Shown here in pieces: positions 28,592 to 37,371 of a stretch of DNA of 53,172 bases. Source of the stretch: Nocardiopsis suaedae (GTDB taxonomy: Bacteria > Actinomycetota > Actinomycetes > Streptosporangiales > Streptosporangiaceae). The stretch spans positions 1-53,172 of the forward strand of contig NZ_JAQFWP010000049.1 in NCBI RefSeq assembly GCF_027706745.1, given 5' to 3'. The translations under genes and the position numbers were made by a program. The notes beneath the pieces were generated by a model that had not been told where the DNA came from, ran no database searches, and was given only the letters and a program-made list of their open reading frames with translations. Positions within the stretch are counted from its first letter, which is position 1. Every line of letters begins with the position of its first letter.

Positions 28592-30523
28592 GTGGCTTCT
28601 CCTTCTCACCCCTTCACCCCCGCACCCCTCTCCCTCCCCACGTGGCAGGTACGGATCCCCACCCTCCATGGTGCGGTCGCCGGAGGCGGCGTCGTCCTGC
28701 CCGGCGGCCGGATCCTCACCTGCGCCCACGTCGTCGACGCCGCGCTGGGGCGCCCCCGCGGGCAGGCGCCCCCGGCGCGGGCCGCCGCCGTGCCCGTCGA
28801 GGTGCCCGGCGCGGGCGGCTTCACCCCCCGCACGGCCCGGGTCGACCCCGACGCCTGGGACCCGGCCGGGGACACCGCGGTGCTGTGCCTGGACCCGGCC
28901 CCCGGCGCCGCCGACCCCGAGCCCGCGGTGCTGCGCGGCGTCATGGCCCGGATCCGGCGCACCCGGCGGCCCCGGGAAGTGTGCGTGCGCGGCCACCCCG
29001 CCCGGTACGCCGCCGACGCCCCGCTCGGGCTGAACGCCTTCGGCCGGGTGGTCGGCGACGGGGTGCGCGCGGGCGCCGCCCAGCTCGACCTGGACCCCCA
29101 CGGGCCGATGGGGATCATGCCCGGCTTCAGCGGGTGCGGCGTGCTGGACGTGGAGGAGAACGCGGTGATGGGCATCGTCGGGCAGGCGCTGATCGGCCCG
29201 GGCGACCAGGGCGGCCGCCTGGCGGCGGTGGTGCCGGTCGAGACCGTGCCGTCGCTGTCCCCGCTGGCGGCCGACCCCGGGCGACAGGGGGTGGAGGGCG
29301 TTCTGGGGTCCCTGCCCTTCGCCGACGCGGCCCCCGCGTACCGGGCCGCGACGGCCTCCCGCGCCTTGGAGGGGGCGCCGTTCCGCACCGCCCTGGAGGC
29401 CTTCGACCACCTGAGCGGCCTGGCGCCGCGCGGGGACGGGCTCCCCCTCGAGGTGGTCTTCGCCGAGGAGGCGGCCCGGCTCGGTGTCGGCGACCCGGCG
29501 GTGCTGCGCGCCTACGCCGACTCGCGCGGGCCGGGCGAGGTGCCGCGGGAGGCGCTGCTGCGGCTGCGCGGCGGCCCGGCGCCGGTGCCGCGGTCCGGGG
29601 CCCGCCTGGAGGTCACCGCCGAGCCGCTGCCCGGTCCGCCCGGGCGGCCGCGCCGCTACGAGCTGCGCGCCCGGGTGCGCGCCGGGGGCACGGTGACCCC
29701 GCGCGGCGTGCTCCGGGTGGAGGCGGGCGGCCTGCGCCCCGCCGTTCTGGACATGGTCACCGACGTCGAGCGGATGCTCGAACAGCGCTCCCGCGCGCAG
29801 CCCCCGGAGCTGGCCCTGGATTTCGTCCTCCCTTTCGATCTGCTCATTTCCGGAGACGTGCCGCACTGGAGGATCCGGACCCCGATGAGTCCTTATGGGG
29901 AGCGCCTGGGCAGCGCGTATGAAATCGTGCTGCACTGCTACGAGCGGCAGCGGGCGCGGCAATGGAGCCGGGCACGGCGGCAGCGGCGGCGCCGCGTCGA
30001 ACACGTGACCGGGAGCGGCCAGGGGCGGGTGCGGCGGATCGGGGCCCGGCACCGGGCCGCCGGGCCGCTGCACGACCGGTTCAGCGACCCCGCCGTCGCG
30101 GTGTGCCTGCTGGTCGAGGAGGGGGCGTACGGGCTCCGGGAGGCGCTGGCCGCGGCCTTGGAGTCGGGGGTCCCGGTGGTGGCCTGGCGCGCCTCCGCGG
30201 CCCGCCGGGCGGCGCCCGCGCGGCGCCCGGGAGAGGAGCGGGAGAACACGGCGGCCTTTCCTCCATTGGACAACGAGTACGCTTTCGATACCTTGATTTC
30301 CCAGGAGCGCCACCAGCTCACGCGAGAGGAGATCGCCGCCCTCCCGAAACGCCTGCTCGAATGGCGGATCGCCGCCACCGATACCGACATTTCCGACGCG
30401 ACGACCACGAATACCGGCGACCCCTTCGACATCGCACTTCTCAGCGACCTCACCGGCCCCGCCGCCGAGGAGCGCGGGCCCGGGGCCATCGCCGCCCCCG
30501 AGGAGACCCCGGACAGCGAGTAG
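28592..30523 (+). CDS. Trypsin-like protease fused to VMAP-type domain
   Basis: A 643-residue cytosolic protein; there is no signal peptide. Residues 20-225 form a trypsin-fold protease with an intact triad: His46 in LTCAHVVD, Asp94 in AGDTAVLCL, Ser180 in PGFSGCGVLD. Residues 240-380 are a helical linker. Residues about 390-600 match the VMAP C-terminal domain (LDFVLPFDLLISGDVPHW, YGERLGSAYEIVLHCYERQR, VAVCLLVEEG, ALESGVPVVAWR), which links effectors to MoxR and vWA partners. The GTG start at 28592 precedes the conserved region; its site is weak. The next gene, a MoxR ATPase, starts 13 bases after the stop. It is inferred to be the effector of a signalling or conflict system, gated by the ATPase pair. 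Confidence 0.85.
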   Translation: MASPSHPFTPAPLSLPTWQVRIPTLHGAVAGGGVVLPGGRILTCAHVVDAALGRPRGQAPPARAAAVPVEVPGAGGFTPRTARVDPDAWDPAGDTAVLCLDPAPGAADPEPAVLRGVMARIRRTRRPREVCVRGHPARYAADAPLGLNAFGRVVGDGVRAGAAQLDLDPHGPMGIMPGFSGCGVLDVEENAVMGIVGQALIGPGDQGGRLAAVVPVETVPSLSPLAADPGRQGVEGVLGSLPFADAAPAYRAATASRALEGAPFRTALEAFDHLSGLAPRGDGLPLEVVFAEEAARLGVGDPAVLRAYADSRGPGEVPREALLRLRGGPAPVPRSGARLEVTAEPLPGPPGRPRRYELRARVRAGGTVTPRGVLRVEAGGLRPAVLDMVTDVERMLEQRSRAQPPELALDFVLPFDLLISGDVPHWRIRTPMSPYGERLGSAYEIVLHCYERQRARQWSRARRQRRRRVEHVTGSGQGRVRRIGARHRAAGPLHDRFSDPAVAVCLLVEEGAYGLREALAAALESGVPVVAWRASAARRAAPARRPGEERENTAAFPPLDNEYAFDTLISQERHQLTREEIAALPKRLLEWRIAATDTDISDATTTNTGDPFDIALLSDLTGPAAEERGPGAIAAPEETPDSE

Positions 30524-30536
30524 GGAGGCCACGCCG

Positions 30537-31655
30537 ATGACGTCCGCCCCGGACCCCGGCCCCGGGCGGCCCGAGAGCGGCCCCGCGTTCCCTTCCTGGT
30601 GGATCTACCGGGGCACCGGAACGCCGAGCCCGTACGCGCCGCCGCTGGGGGAACGGCTTCCCCCGCCGCCGCCGTGGCGCCGGTTCCCCGGGGTTCCGGA
30701 CGGGTCGGATCCCCCGGTCGACGAGGCCGAAATGGAGCGGGTGCTGGGTCCGGGGCACGGCGCGGGCGCGCGCCGCCTCACCGACGCCGAGACCGCGGTG
30801 GCCGACGCGGTCAACGCCGCCCTGCTGCTGCGCCGCCCGCTTCTGGTCACCGGGCGCCCCGGGGTGGGCAAGTCCAGCCTGGCCTACCGCGTCTCCCGCG
30901 AACTGGGCCTGGGCCGCGTGCTGCGCTGGTCGGTCACCAGCCGCACCACCCTGGCCGACGGGCTGTACTCCTATGACCCGCTGGCCCGCATCCACGACAT
31001 CAGCGCCGACACCGCCGCGCTGGGGCCCGGCACCGCCGAGCGCGAGGTGCGCCGCCCGATCGGGGACTACCTGCGGCTCGGGCCGCTGGGCACGGCGCTG
31101 CTCCCGGCCGAGCTGCCGCGGGTGCTGGTCATCGACGAGTTCGACAAGGGCGACGCCGACCTGGCCGACGACCTGCTGGACGTGCTGGAGAACGGCCGGT
31201 TCCGCATCCCCGAGCTGGCCCGGCTGCGCTCCTCCCAGCCGGAGGTGGCGGTGCCCACCGACGACCCCGGCCGCACCGCGACCGTGCGCGGCGGCGAGGT
31301 GGTCTGCCGCGAGTTCCCGTTCATCGCCATCACCAGCAACTCCGAGCGCCCCTTCCCGGCCGCCTTCCGCCGCCGCTGCCTGCCGGTGGAGCTGCCCCCG
31401 CCCACGCAGGAGCAGCTCGCGGAGATCGTCGCCGCGCACTTCGCCGGCAACGAGGCCGCCGCCGACCGGGAGTTGATCCGCGCGTTCGTGGAGCGCTCGG
31501 CGGGCAAGGGCGGCCTGTCCATCGACCAGCTACTCAACTCGGTCCATCTCGTTAGTTCCGATGTCCGCGCGCGTGCCACATCCTGGGATCCGAACGCCTG
31601 GCAGCACGTCCTCGACGTGATCTGGCAACGCCTGACCGAAACGGGCCCTGATTGA
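30537..31655 (+). CDS. MoxR-type AAA+ ATPase
   Basis: A 372-residue AAA+ ATPase. Walker A is GRPGVGKSS (106-114), Walker B VLVIDEFDKGD (195-205), sensor 1 is in AITSNSERPF (near 267) and the arginine finger in FRRRC (277-280). The N-terminus has a WWIYRGTG motif that I associate with ATPases next to SAV_2336-type proteins. MoxR ATPases act as chaperone-like remodelers, often with vWA-domain partners, and hexamerise. AGGGAGG lies eight bases before the ATG. The stop overlaps the next start (TTGA), so expression with the vWA-NB-ARC protein is coupled. It is predicted to couple ATP hydrolysis to release or activation of the protease. Confidence 0.9.
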   Translation: MTSAPDPGPGRPESGPAFPSWWIYRGTGTPSPYAPPLGERLPPPPPWRRFPGVPDGSDPPVDEAEMERVLGPGHGAGARRLTDAETAVADAVNAALLLRRPLLVTGRPGVGKSSLAYRVSRELGLGRVLRWSVTSRTTLADGLYSYDPLARIHDISADTAALGPGTAEREVRRPIGDYLRLGPLGTALLPAELPRVLVIDEFDKGDADLADDLLDVLENGRFRIPELARLRSSQPEVAVPTDDPGRTATVRGGEVVCREFPFIAITSNSERPFPAAFRRRCLPVELPPPTQEQLAEIVAAHFAGNEAAADRELIRAFVERSAGKGGLSIDQLLNSVHLVSSDVRARATSWDPNAWQHVLDVIWQRLTETGPD

Positions 31656-34600
31656 GCGCGCGAGGCGAGCGACCCCAGCCGCGACCCCAGCCGCGGGCCG
31701 AGGGGGCGGAGCGGGAGCCGTCCCCTGATGAGGCGTACCCGCAGGAGACCGCGGAGGGGCCCCTGTGGTGGGAGGTCGCCGACGCCGTGTGGCTGGCGGC
31801 GCGCAGCGGCACCGCCCCGGACGCCGCCGGGGGCCCACCCCCGCCCGCGCCGCACGGCGCACCGGCCCGGCACGGGGCGGAGCCGGGCGCCCCGGACGAC
31901 GGCCCCGGCGGGGACGCCGAACCGCTCGCCCCGCCCGGCCTTCCCGGACCGCCCGCCGTCCCCGGGACCGGCCCCGCGCCCGGCGGCGCCCCGCCCGGGG
32001 AGGGCCCGGCCTGGTCCGGCGGAGCCCCGCCCGAGGCGGGTGCGCCCTTCCCGCCCGTGCGCCCCGGCCCCGGCGGACAGGACGACTTCGCCTCCCCGGG
32101 CCCAGCCGTCGGACCCGCCCCCGACCTGAACGACCCGCAGGGCCTGGTGCGCGCGCTGCTCCGGCTGCGCCGCACCCGCCTGCACCCCGGCGCCGGGCCG
32201 CTGGACGAGCGGGCCACCGCCGAGGGGTACGCCGAGCGCGCGCTGGCCCAGCCCTCCGGCCCGGGAACGCGCGGCGTCCCGCTGCTGCCCCGCTTCTCCG
32301 GGGAGTCCGCCTCCCCCGACTCCCTCACCGTGCTCGTCGACGCGGGCCTGTCCATGCTGGTGCACGAGCCGCGGGTGAAGCGGTTCCTGGAGCTGCTGGC
32401 GCCGCTGAGGGTGTGCGCCCGCACCCGCGTGCTGCGCCTGGACTCCGACAAGGCCTGGCACGACGACCTGGTGCTGCGCTCCGAGCACGGCCCCGCCCCC
32501 TCCCCCCGCCGGCTCTTCGCCGACGGCGGGAGCCATATCGTGCTCGTGCTCACCGACGGCGTCGGAGAGGGCTGGCACCGGGGGGCGGTACCGGCGTGGC
32601 TGGCCCGCTGGGGGCGGAGCGCCGCGGTCGGCGTCGTCCACCTCCTGGACCGGGCCCAGTGGCCGCGCACCGGCACCCGCCCCCGGCTCGCGGTGCTGCG
32701 CCCGCCCGAGGCCCCCGGGCCCGCGGTGACCCCCAACGCCCGCTACCGGACCGTGCCCGCCGCACCGGTCGACGGCCTCGCCGAGCCCTTCGGCCCGGGG
32801 CGGCCCGAAGGCACCGGCCCACCTCCCGAGGGCGCCGTGCCGGTGCCCGTCGTCCCGCTCGACCCCGAGGAGCTGAGCGCCTGGGCCGGGTTCGTGTCGC
32901 AGCGCCCGGAGGCCCCCGAGCTGAACGCGTCGGTGCTCTACGCCCAGGACGCGCCCGGAGTCCCGCTCCCGTCGGCGCTCCCCCTCCCCCTGGTGCGGCA
33001 CGGCGCCGGGCCCGGAGCCGAGGACGCCGCCGAGCTGGTGGCGCGGTTCCGGGAGTCCGCCTCCGCACCGGCGGTGGAGCTGGCCGTGTGCCTGGCGGCG
33101 GTGCCGCTGAACCTGCCGACGGCGCACGCGGTGCGGGCGCGCTTCGTGCCCGGCGCCACCGCCTCCGACCTGGCCGAGGCGCTGTGGTCGGGGCTGGTGG
33201 TACGGCGCCCCGGCGGCATCCCCATCACCCGCACCGACCAGGTGTCGCTGGGGTTCCGCCCCGGCGTGCGCGCCGCCCTGTTGGCGTCCGGCGGCACCCG
33301 CGAGCGGATCCGGGCCCTGCTCGCGCTGGCCGCCGAGCGCTTCTCCGGGGCCGCCCCGTGGATGGGGGCGTTCGCGGCGCTGCTGCACGGGCGGACCTTC
33401 GACCCGGCGCTGCCGCCCGTCCACGACGAGACCGCGCCGATCGCCCGCGCGCTCCGCCCGGCCATGCGCGCCCTGCCCGGGGTGATGCGCACGGCGGCCG
33501 ACCTGTGGGACGTGGCGCCCGCGGGCGGTGCGGGGCCGACGGGGCCCGAGCACGAGCGGGCGCGCGAGGCGGCGCCCGCGGACCACCAGGGACGACCAGA
33601 ACAGAGGGACGACGTGGCTGCTGGAGAATCCGTGTTCCGTGGAACCGGCCGGGCGGGCGCCCCCGCGGCGCAGCGCCCGGAGGTGCCCGCCGAGGAGGCG
33701 CACCGGGACCTCCCGCACGGGGGCGGTGCCGCGCGGGAGCCGCAGCGGCCGCCGAGCGCCCGCTCCCGCCCGGCCGTGTGGGGCAGGATCCCGCCGCGCA
33801 ACCCGTCCTTCGTGGGCCGCCTCGAGCTGCTGGACGAGCTGTCCCGGCGGCTGGCCTCGGGCGACACGCACATCCTGCCGCAGGCGCTGCGCGGCATGGG
33901 CGGTGTGGGCAAGACCCAGCTGGCCACCGAGTTCGCCTGGCGCCACCGCGACGAGTACGAGCTGGTGTGGTGGATCCCCGCGGACACCCCCACCCAGATC
34001 CAGCAGTCGCTGATCGACCTGGCCCCCCGGCTGGGCGTGGGCACCGACCGCGACCCGTCGAGCATCTCCCGGTCGGTCCTGGAGGCGCTGCGCTCCGGCG
34101 AGCCTTACAGCGACTGGCTGCTGGTGTACGACAACGCCGCCGATCCGGAGGACGTGCGGCCGCAGCTGCCCAGCGGCGGGCCGGGGCAGGTGCTCATCAC
34201 CTCCCGGTCCTCGCAGTGGCGCAACGCCGGCGGGAACCTGCTGGAGGTGGACGTCTTCCGGCGGGAGGAGAGCATCGAGCTGCTGCGCAAACGCGGCCCG
34301 GAGGCGCTGACCCAGCCCGACGCCGACCTGATCGCCGACAAGCTGGGCGACCTGCCGCTGGCGGTGGAACAGACGGCGGTGTGGCTGTACGAGACCATGA
34401 TGGACCCGCGGGACTGGCTGGAGGTGTTCGACGAGAAGCAGGAGGAGCTGCTGACCAGCGTCGCGCCGTCGCCGGACTACCCGTGGACCGTCGGGGCCAC
34501 CATGAACATGGCGCTGGACCGGCTCTACCAGACCGACCCGGCGGCCCTGCGCCTGCTCCAGGTGTGCGCGTTTCTGGCGCCCCACCCCATCCCCCGCAGA

Positions 34601-36256
34601 CTGTTCAACGGCGCGCGCAACATCGAGGGGCCGCGGGAGCTGACGGAGATCCTGGCGGATCCGACGGTGCGGCTGGGCCGGGTGCTGCGCAGCATCGACC
34701 GCTACGCCCTGGCGCGGATGGACTACCGCAACGGCACCTTCCAACTGCACAAGCTGGTGCAGGAGACGCTGAAGCTGCCGCTGACCGACGACCAGCGCTC
34801 GGAGTACCGGCACTGCGCGCACCAGCTGCTGGCCAACTTCGAGCCGGGGGACCCCGAGTCGGTGCTGGACTGGCCGCGCTACGCCGAGCTGCAGCCGCAC
34901 ATCTGGGAGACCGAGCAGTGGGACTGCCAGAGCGGCTGGTGCCGCCAGCTGGTCTGCAACCAGATCAGGTTCCTCCACCTGTGGGGGCGGCCGCGGGCGG
35001 CCCGGACCCTGGCCGAGACCGCCATCGGGCACTGGACCCACAACCTGGGCGCCGAGCACCCCCACACCCTGCGCGCCCAGGCCGCCTACGCGCTGCTGCT
35101 GTCGACCTTCGGGCACTTCGAGGACTCGCACGAGCTGACCCTGCACGTGGTGGAGACCCTCACCCGGCTGAACGGCCCCGACGACCCCGAGACGCTGGAC
35201 GTCAGCATCGATCTGCCTTCGGACCTGCGCAAGCTGGGCCGGTTCGACGAGGCCATCGAGGTCAGCGCCAACGTGCTGGAGCGCCAGGAGCGGCTGATGG
35301 GCCGCGACGACCCGGAGGCCATGTTCGCCGCCCACGTGCACGCGGTGGGGCTGCGCCTGCTGGGCCGGTTCGACGAGGCGATGGAGATCGACCGGTACAA
35401 CCTGGAGCGGCGCACCGAGCTGCTCGGGCCGGAGAACCTGCGGACGCTGTCGAGCGAGTACATGCTGGCGCTGGGCCACATGGAGTCGGGCGACTACTGG
35501 CAGGCGCTGGACATCATGGAGAACTCGCGGGTCGTCATCGAGCGCGTGTATCCGGTCGACAACCAGTTCCGCCTGGGGTCGCTGCTGCTCCTGTCGACGA
35601 TCCTGCGCCGGATCGGGCGGCTGGAGGAGGCCCTGGAGATCTCCGACGAGGTCTACCGGCTCCATGTCGAGCGCGACGGGCCGGACGCGCTGTACAGCCT
35701 GCAGGCCGGGGGCTGCCACTCGGTGGTGCTGCGCGTGGTGGGCGAGCACGACCAGGCCCTGGCCCTGTCCCAGCACGTGCTGGACGGGCTGCGCTCGGCC
35801 TACGGCTCCGACCACCCGCTCTACGCCGACGCCGCCGTGAACCACTCGGTGGTGCTGCGCCACCTGGGCCGCCTCGACGAGGCGCGGCGCCTTAATGAGG
35901 AGGCGCTGGAGGTGCACCGTGACCGGCTGGGCGAAGAGCACCCCAGCACGGTGGCCAATGCGGTGAACCTGGCGAGCGACCTGTTCGCGCTGGGCGCCCC
36001 CCAGCGCGCGCTGGAACTGGACCGGCGGACCTTCGCGCTCATCCACAGGCGTATGGGCCCCGACCACCCGCTGACCCTCGTCGTGGAGCGGAACCTCCTG
36101 CTGGACCGGGTGGCGGTGGAGGGGGCGGTGCCCGAGGCGGAACGTGAGGAGATGTTGGACCGCTACCGGCACATCTTCGGCCCCGACCATCCGGCGACGC
36201 GGTCGGCGGCGCGGGACGTTCGGGGCAACTGCGACCTGTTCCTCAACCTGTTGTGA
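31652..36256 (+). CDS. fxsT: SAV_2336/vWA-NB-ARC-TPR protein (FxsT-like)
   Basis: A very large 1,534-residue protein. Residues 1-160 are Pro/Gly-rich and disordered. Residues 160-640 match the SAV_2336 region with a vWA-like core; its metal-site motifs read DAGLS (230-234) and LTDG (300-303). Residues about 725-1060 are an NB-ARC STAND NTPase: FVGRLELLDEL, P-loop GMGGVGKTQ (near 748), Walker B LLVYDNA, LITSR sensor, GDLPLAVEQTA. Residues about 1120-1510 hold TPR repeats (LGRFDEAIEV, LGRFDEAMEI, IGRLEEALEI, LGRLDEARRL) that probably sense a ligand. The C-terminal part matches the TPR protein of FxSxx-COOH RiPP loci; the symbol rests on that resemblance. The TTG start is accepted for its four-base overlap with the MoxR gene. 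Confidence 0.85.
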   Translation: MSARGERPQPRPQPRAEGAEREPSPDEAYPQETAEGPLWWEVADAVWLAARSGTAPDAAGGPPPPAPHGAPARHGAEPGAPDDGPGGDAEPLAPPGLPGPPAVPGTGPAPGGAPPGEGPAWSGGAPPEAGAPFPPVRPGPGGQDDFASPGPAVGPAPDLNDPQGLVRALLRLRRTRLHPGAGPLDERATAEGYAERALAQPSGPGTRGVPLLPRFSGESASPDSLTVLVDAGLSMLVHEPRVKRFLELLAPLRVCARTRVLRLDSDKAWHDDLVLRSEHGPAPSPRRLFADGGSHIVLVLTDGVGEGWHRGAVPAWLARWGRSAAVGVVHLLDRAQWPRTGTRPRLAVLRPPEAPGPAVTPNARYRTVPAAPVDGLAEPFGPGRPEGTGPPPEGAVPVPVVPLDPEELSAWAGFVSQRPEAPELNASVLYAQDAPGVPLPSALPLPLVRHGAGPGAEDAAELVARFRESASAPAVELAVCLAAVPLNLPTAHAVRARFVPGATASDLAEALWSGLVVRRPGGIPITRTDQVSLGFRPGVRAALLASGGTRERIRALLALAAERFSGAAPWMGAFAALLHGRTFDPALPPVHDETAPIARALRPAMRALPGVMRTAADLWDVAPAGGAGPTGPEHERAREAAPADHQGRPEQRDDVAAGESVFRGTGRAGAPAAQRPEVPAEEAHRDLPHGGGAAREPQRPPSARSRPAVWGRIPPRNPSFVGRLELLDELSRRLASGDTHILPQALRGMGGVGKTQLATEFAWRHRDEYELVWWIPADTPTQIQQSLIDLAPRLGVGTDRDPSSISRSVLEALRSGEPYSDWLLVYDNAADPEDVRPQLPSGGPGQVLITSRSSQWRNAGGNLLEVDVFRREESIELLRKRGPEALTQPDADLIADKLGDLPLAVEQTAVWLYETMMDPRDWLEVFDEKQEELLTSVAPSPDYPWTVGATMNMALDRLYQTDPAALRLLQVCAFLAPHPIPRRLFNGARNIEGPRELTEILADPTVRLGRVLRSIDRYALARMDYRNGTFQLHKLVQETLKLPLTDDQRSEYRHCAHQLLANFEPGDPESVLDWPRYAELQPHIWETEQWDCQSGWCRQLVCNQIRFLHLWGRPRAARTLAETAIGHWTHNLGAEHPHTLRAQAAYALLLSTFGHFEDSHELTLHVVETLTRLNGPDDPETLDVSIDLPSDLRKLGRFDEAIEVSANVLERQERLMGRDDPEAMFAAHVHAVGLRLLGRFDEAMEIDRYNLERRTELLGPENLRTLSSEYMLALGHMESGDYWQALDIMENSRVVIERVYPVDNQFRLGSLLLLSTILRRIGRLEEALEISDEVYRLHVERDGPDALYSLQAGGCHSVVLRVVGEHDQALALSQHVLDGLRSAYGSDHPLYADAAVNHSVVLRHLGRLDEARRLNEEALEVHRDRLGEEHPSTVANAVNLASDLFALGAPQRALELDRRTFALIHRRMGPDHPLTLVVERNLLLDRVAVEGAVPEAEREEMLDRYRHIFGPDHPATRSAARDVRGNCDLFLNLL

Positions 36257-36545
36257 GGGCGTCGGCGGCCGGGCGGCGCCGCCCCGGACCGCTGCGGGCC
36301 TCCAGGGCGAGGAAGGCGGCCCATTCGCCGGGGCCGAAGCTCAGGGCGAGGGCGGGGTGGTGCGAGTCCCGGACGCGCGCCGCACCGCTCCCCCCTGGTG
36401 CCGCCTCCACACACGTTTGCGCCTGGTCGGTCCTCGTGGACGTGCGCCAGCCCTGGCCGTCGTACAGTCCGGGGCGGACGGGGGAGGGCCGGTGCGCGGT
36501 GCGCCCGCCGCCCCCCTCGACCGACGGAGTCGGCTCAGCGCTCAT
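36243..36545 (-). CDS. DUF397 domain protein
   Basis: A 100-residue protein with one DUF397 domain: GQGWRTSTRTDQAQTCVEA, ARVRDSHHPALALSFGPGEWAAFLAL. This small domain is abundant in actinobacteria and usually sits beside XRE-family regulators in developmental or toxin-antitoxin-like modules; function unknown. No XRE gene is adjacent. Its last 14 bases overlap the end of the fxsT-like gene on the other strand, so transcripts of the two units are complementary at their ends. The ATG at 36545 follows GAGGTG. It is divergent from the Trypco1 gene. Confidence 0.8.
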   Translation of the reverse strand: MSAEPTPSVEGGGGRTAHRPSPVRPGLYDGQGWRTSTRTDQAQTCVEAAPGGSGAARVRDSHHPALALSFGPGEWAAFLALEARSGPGRRRPAADALTTG

Positions 36546-36778
36546 CTGCACCTCGCGGCCATGCGGTGGGGACACGCTCGGGTACGCCACGTAGGGGCGG
36601 CACACACATCTGCTCCCATGACGAAGTTCGCGACTCGGCGCCAGTCGGCCTGTATATCCCCGACGCTTTTACCTTCATGTCGGCCGATCCCGGACATTTC
36701 CCTTACGCGCAAGGGCATTCCGCGCTGAGATGGTCTCCCGTCCGGACCGGGCGGGGCCGCGTGCGAAGGGCGGAGGCG

Positions 36779-37132
36779 ATGGCGGAGATCGTGCGGTTCC
36801 CCGACGAACAGGGCGGTGAGGACGCCTACGTGCTGATCGAGGCGGCGGGCAGCTCGCCGCAGATGCGCGATGTGAGCGGGCGGGACATCCTGCGCAGCGC
36901 CGACGAGACGGCGCAGAAGGTGTTCGGCCGCATCCGGGACATGTCCGCCCTGGTGGTGAGGGAGCTGCGGGATCTGCCGGGCGACCCGGACGAGGTGACG
37001 GTGGAGCTGGGGATGAACGTGAGCGCCGAGGCGGACGTGTTCCTGGCCAAGACCGCCGCCCAGGGCGCCGTGAAGGTGACGCTGACCTGGAGGTCCGGCC
37101 CGGCGCCGGAGGAGGGCGGCCGGGCCGGGTGA
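36779..37132 (+). CDS. CU044_2847-family (Trypco1) protein
   Basis: A 117-residue protein that starts MAEIVRFPDEQGGEDAYVLIE and contains FGRIRDMSALVVRELRDLPGDPDEVTVELGMNVSAEADVFLAKT, the pattern of CU044_2847 proteins, named trypsin-co-occurring domain 1 because they travel with trypsin-like proteases. This fits the protease gene 6 kb upstream in the same direction. It has no membrane segment or signal. It may be a substrate, inhibitor or adaptor of the protease; this is inference. GGAGG lies two bases before the ATG. It is separated from the main operon by about 520 bases and so probably has its own promoter. Confidence 0.85.
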   Translation: MAEIVRFPDEQGGEDAYVLIEAAGSSPQMRDVSGRDILRSADETAQKVFGRIRDMSALVVRELRDLPGDPDEVTVELGMNVSAEADVFLAKTAAQGAVKVTLTWRSGPAPEEGGRAG

Positions 37133-37179
37133 GGGCGGCCGCCCCGCAGGGGCGCGTCCTCGGGAGCGGGGCGGTCGTT

Positions 37180-37310
37180 CATCCCTCGGAACCGGCCCGG
37201 ACGGCACGGCGTTGAGGGCGGGCCCGGCCGGGTCGGCGCCCTGACCGGCGTCCCGCCCGTCGGCATGCGCCCGAAGGGCGCCCGCCGACGGCGGCCACGG
37301 CCGCCGGAGG
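37180..37310 (-). repeat. Dispersed repeat family A, copy 3
   Basis: Read on the minus strand this matches 20972-21110 closely, including CCGACGGGCGGG, CGCCGGTCAGGGCGC and GGCCGGGCCCGCCC. It lies between the convergent Trypco1 and acyl-CoA synthetase genes. Confidence 0.65.
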
Positions 37311-37345
37311 CCCCACCACGCCGGCGCACGCCGCCCCCGCAGGGC

Positions 37346-37371
37346 GTCAGCGCTTGGCGTCAGCGCTTGGC
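37346..37371 (-). repeat. 13-bp duplication across a stop codon
   Basis: GTCAGCGCTTGGC occurs twice in direct succession (37346-37358, 37359-37371). The second covers the last codons and stop of the acyl-CoA synthetase, so the end of the gene is duplicated just downstream. Confidence 0.9.

Noticed and set aside
31067-36190. A 1,700-codon open frame antisense to the NB-ARC gene
   Set aside because: Its translation is a low-complexity His/Gln/Gly/Arg-rich shadow with no domain, while the plus strand encodes recognisable vWA, NB-ARC and TPR motifs.
36257-36778. Search for an FxsA-type peptide next to the FxsT-like gene
   Set aside because: No short frame with a C-terminal FxSxx motif was seen; the minus-strand gene here is DUF397.
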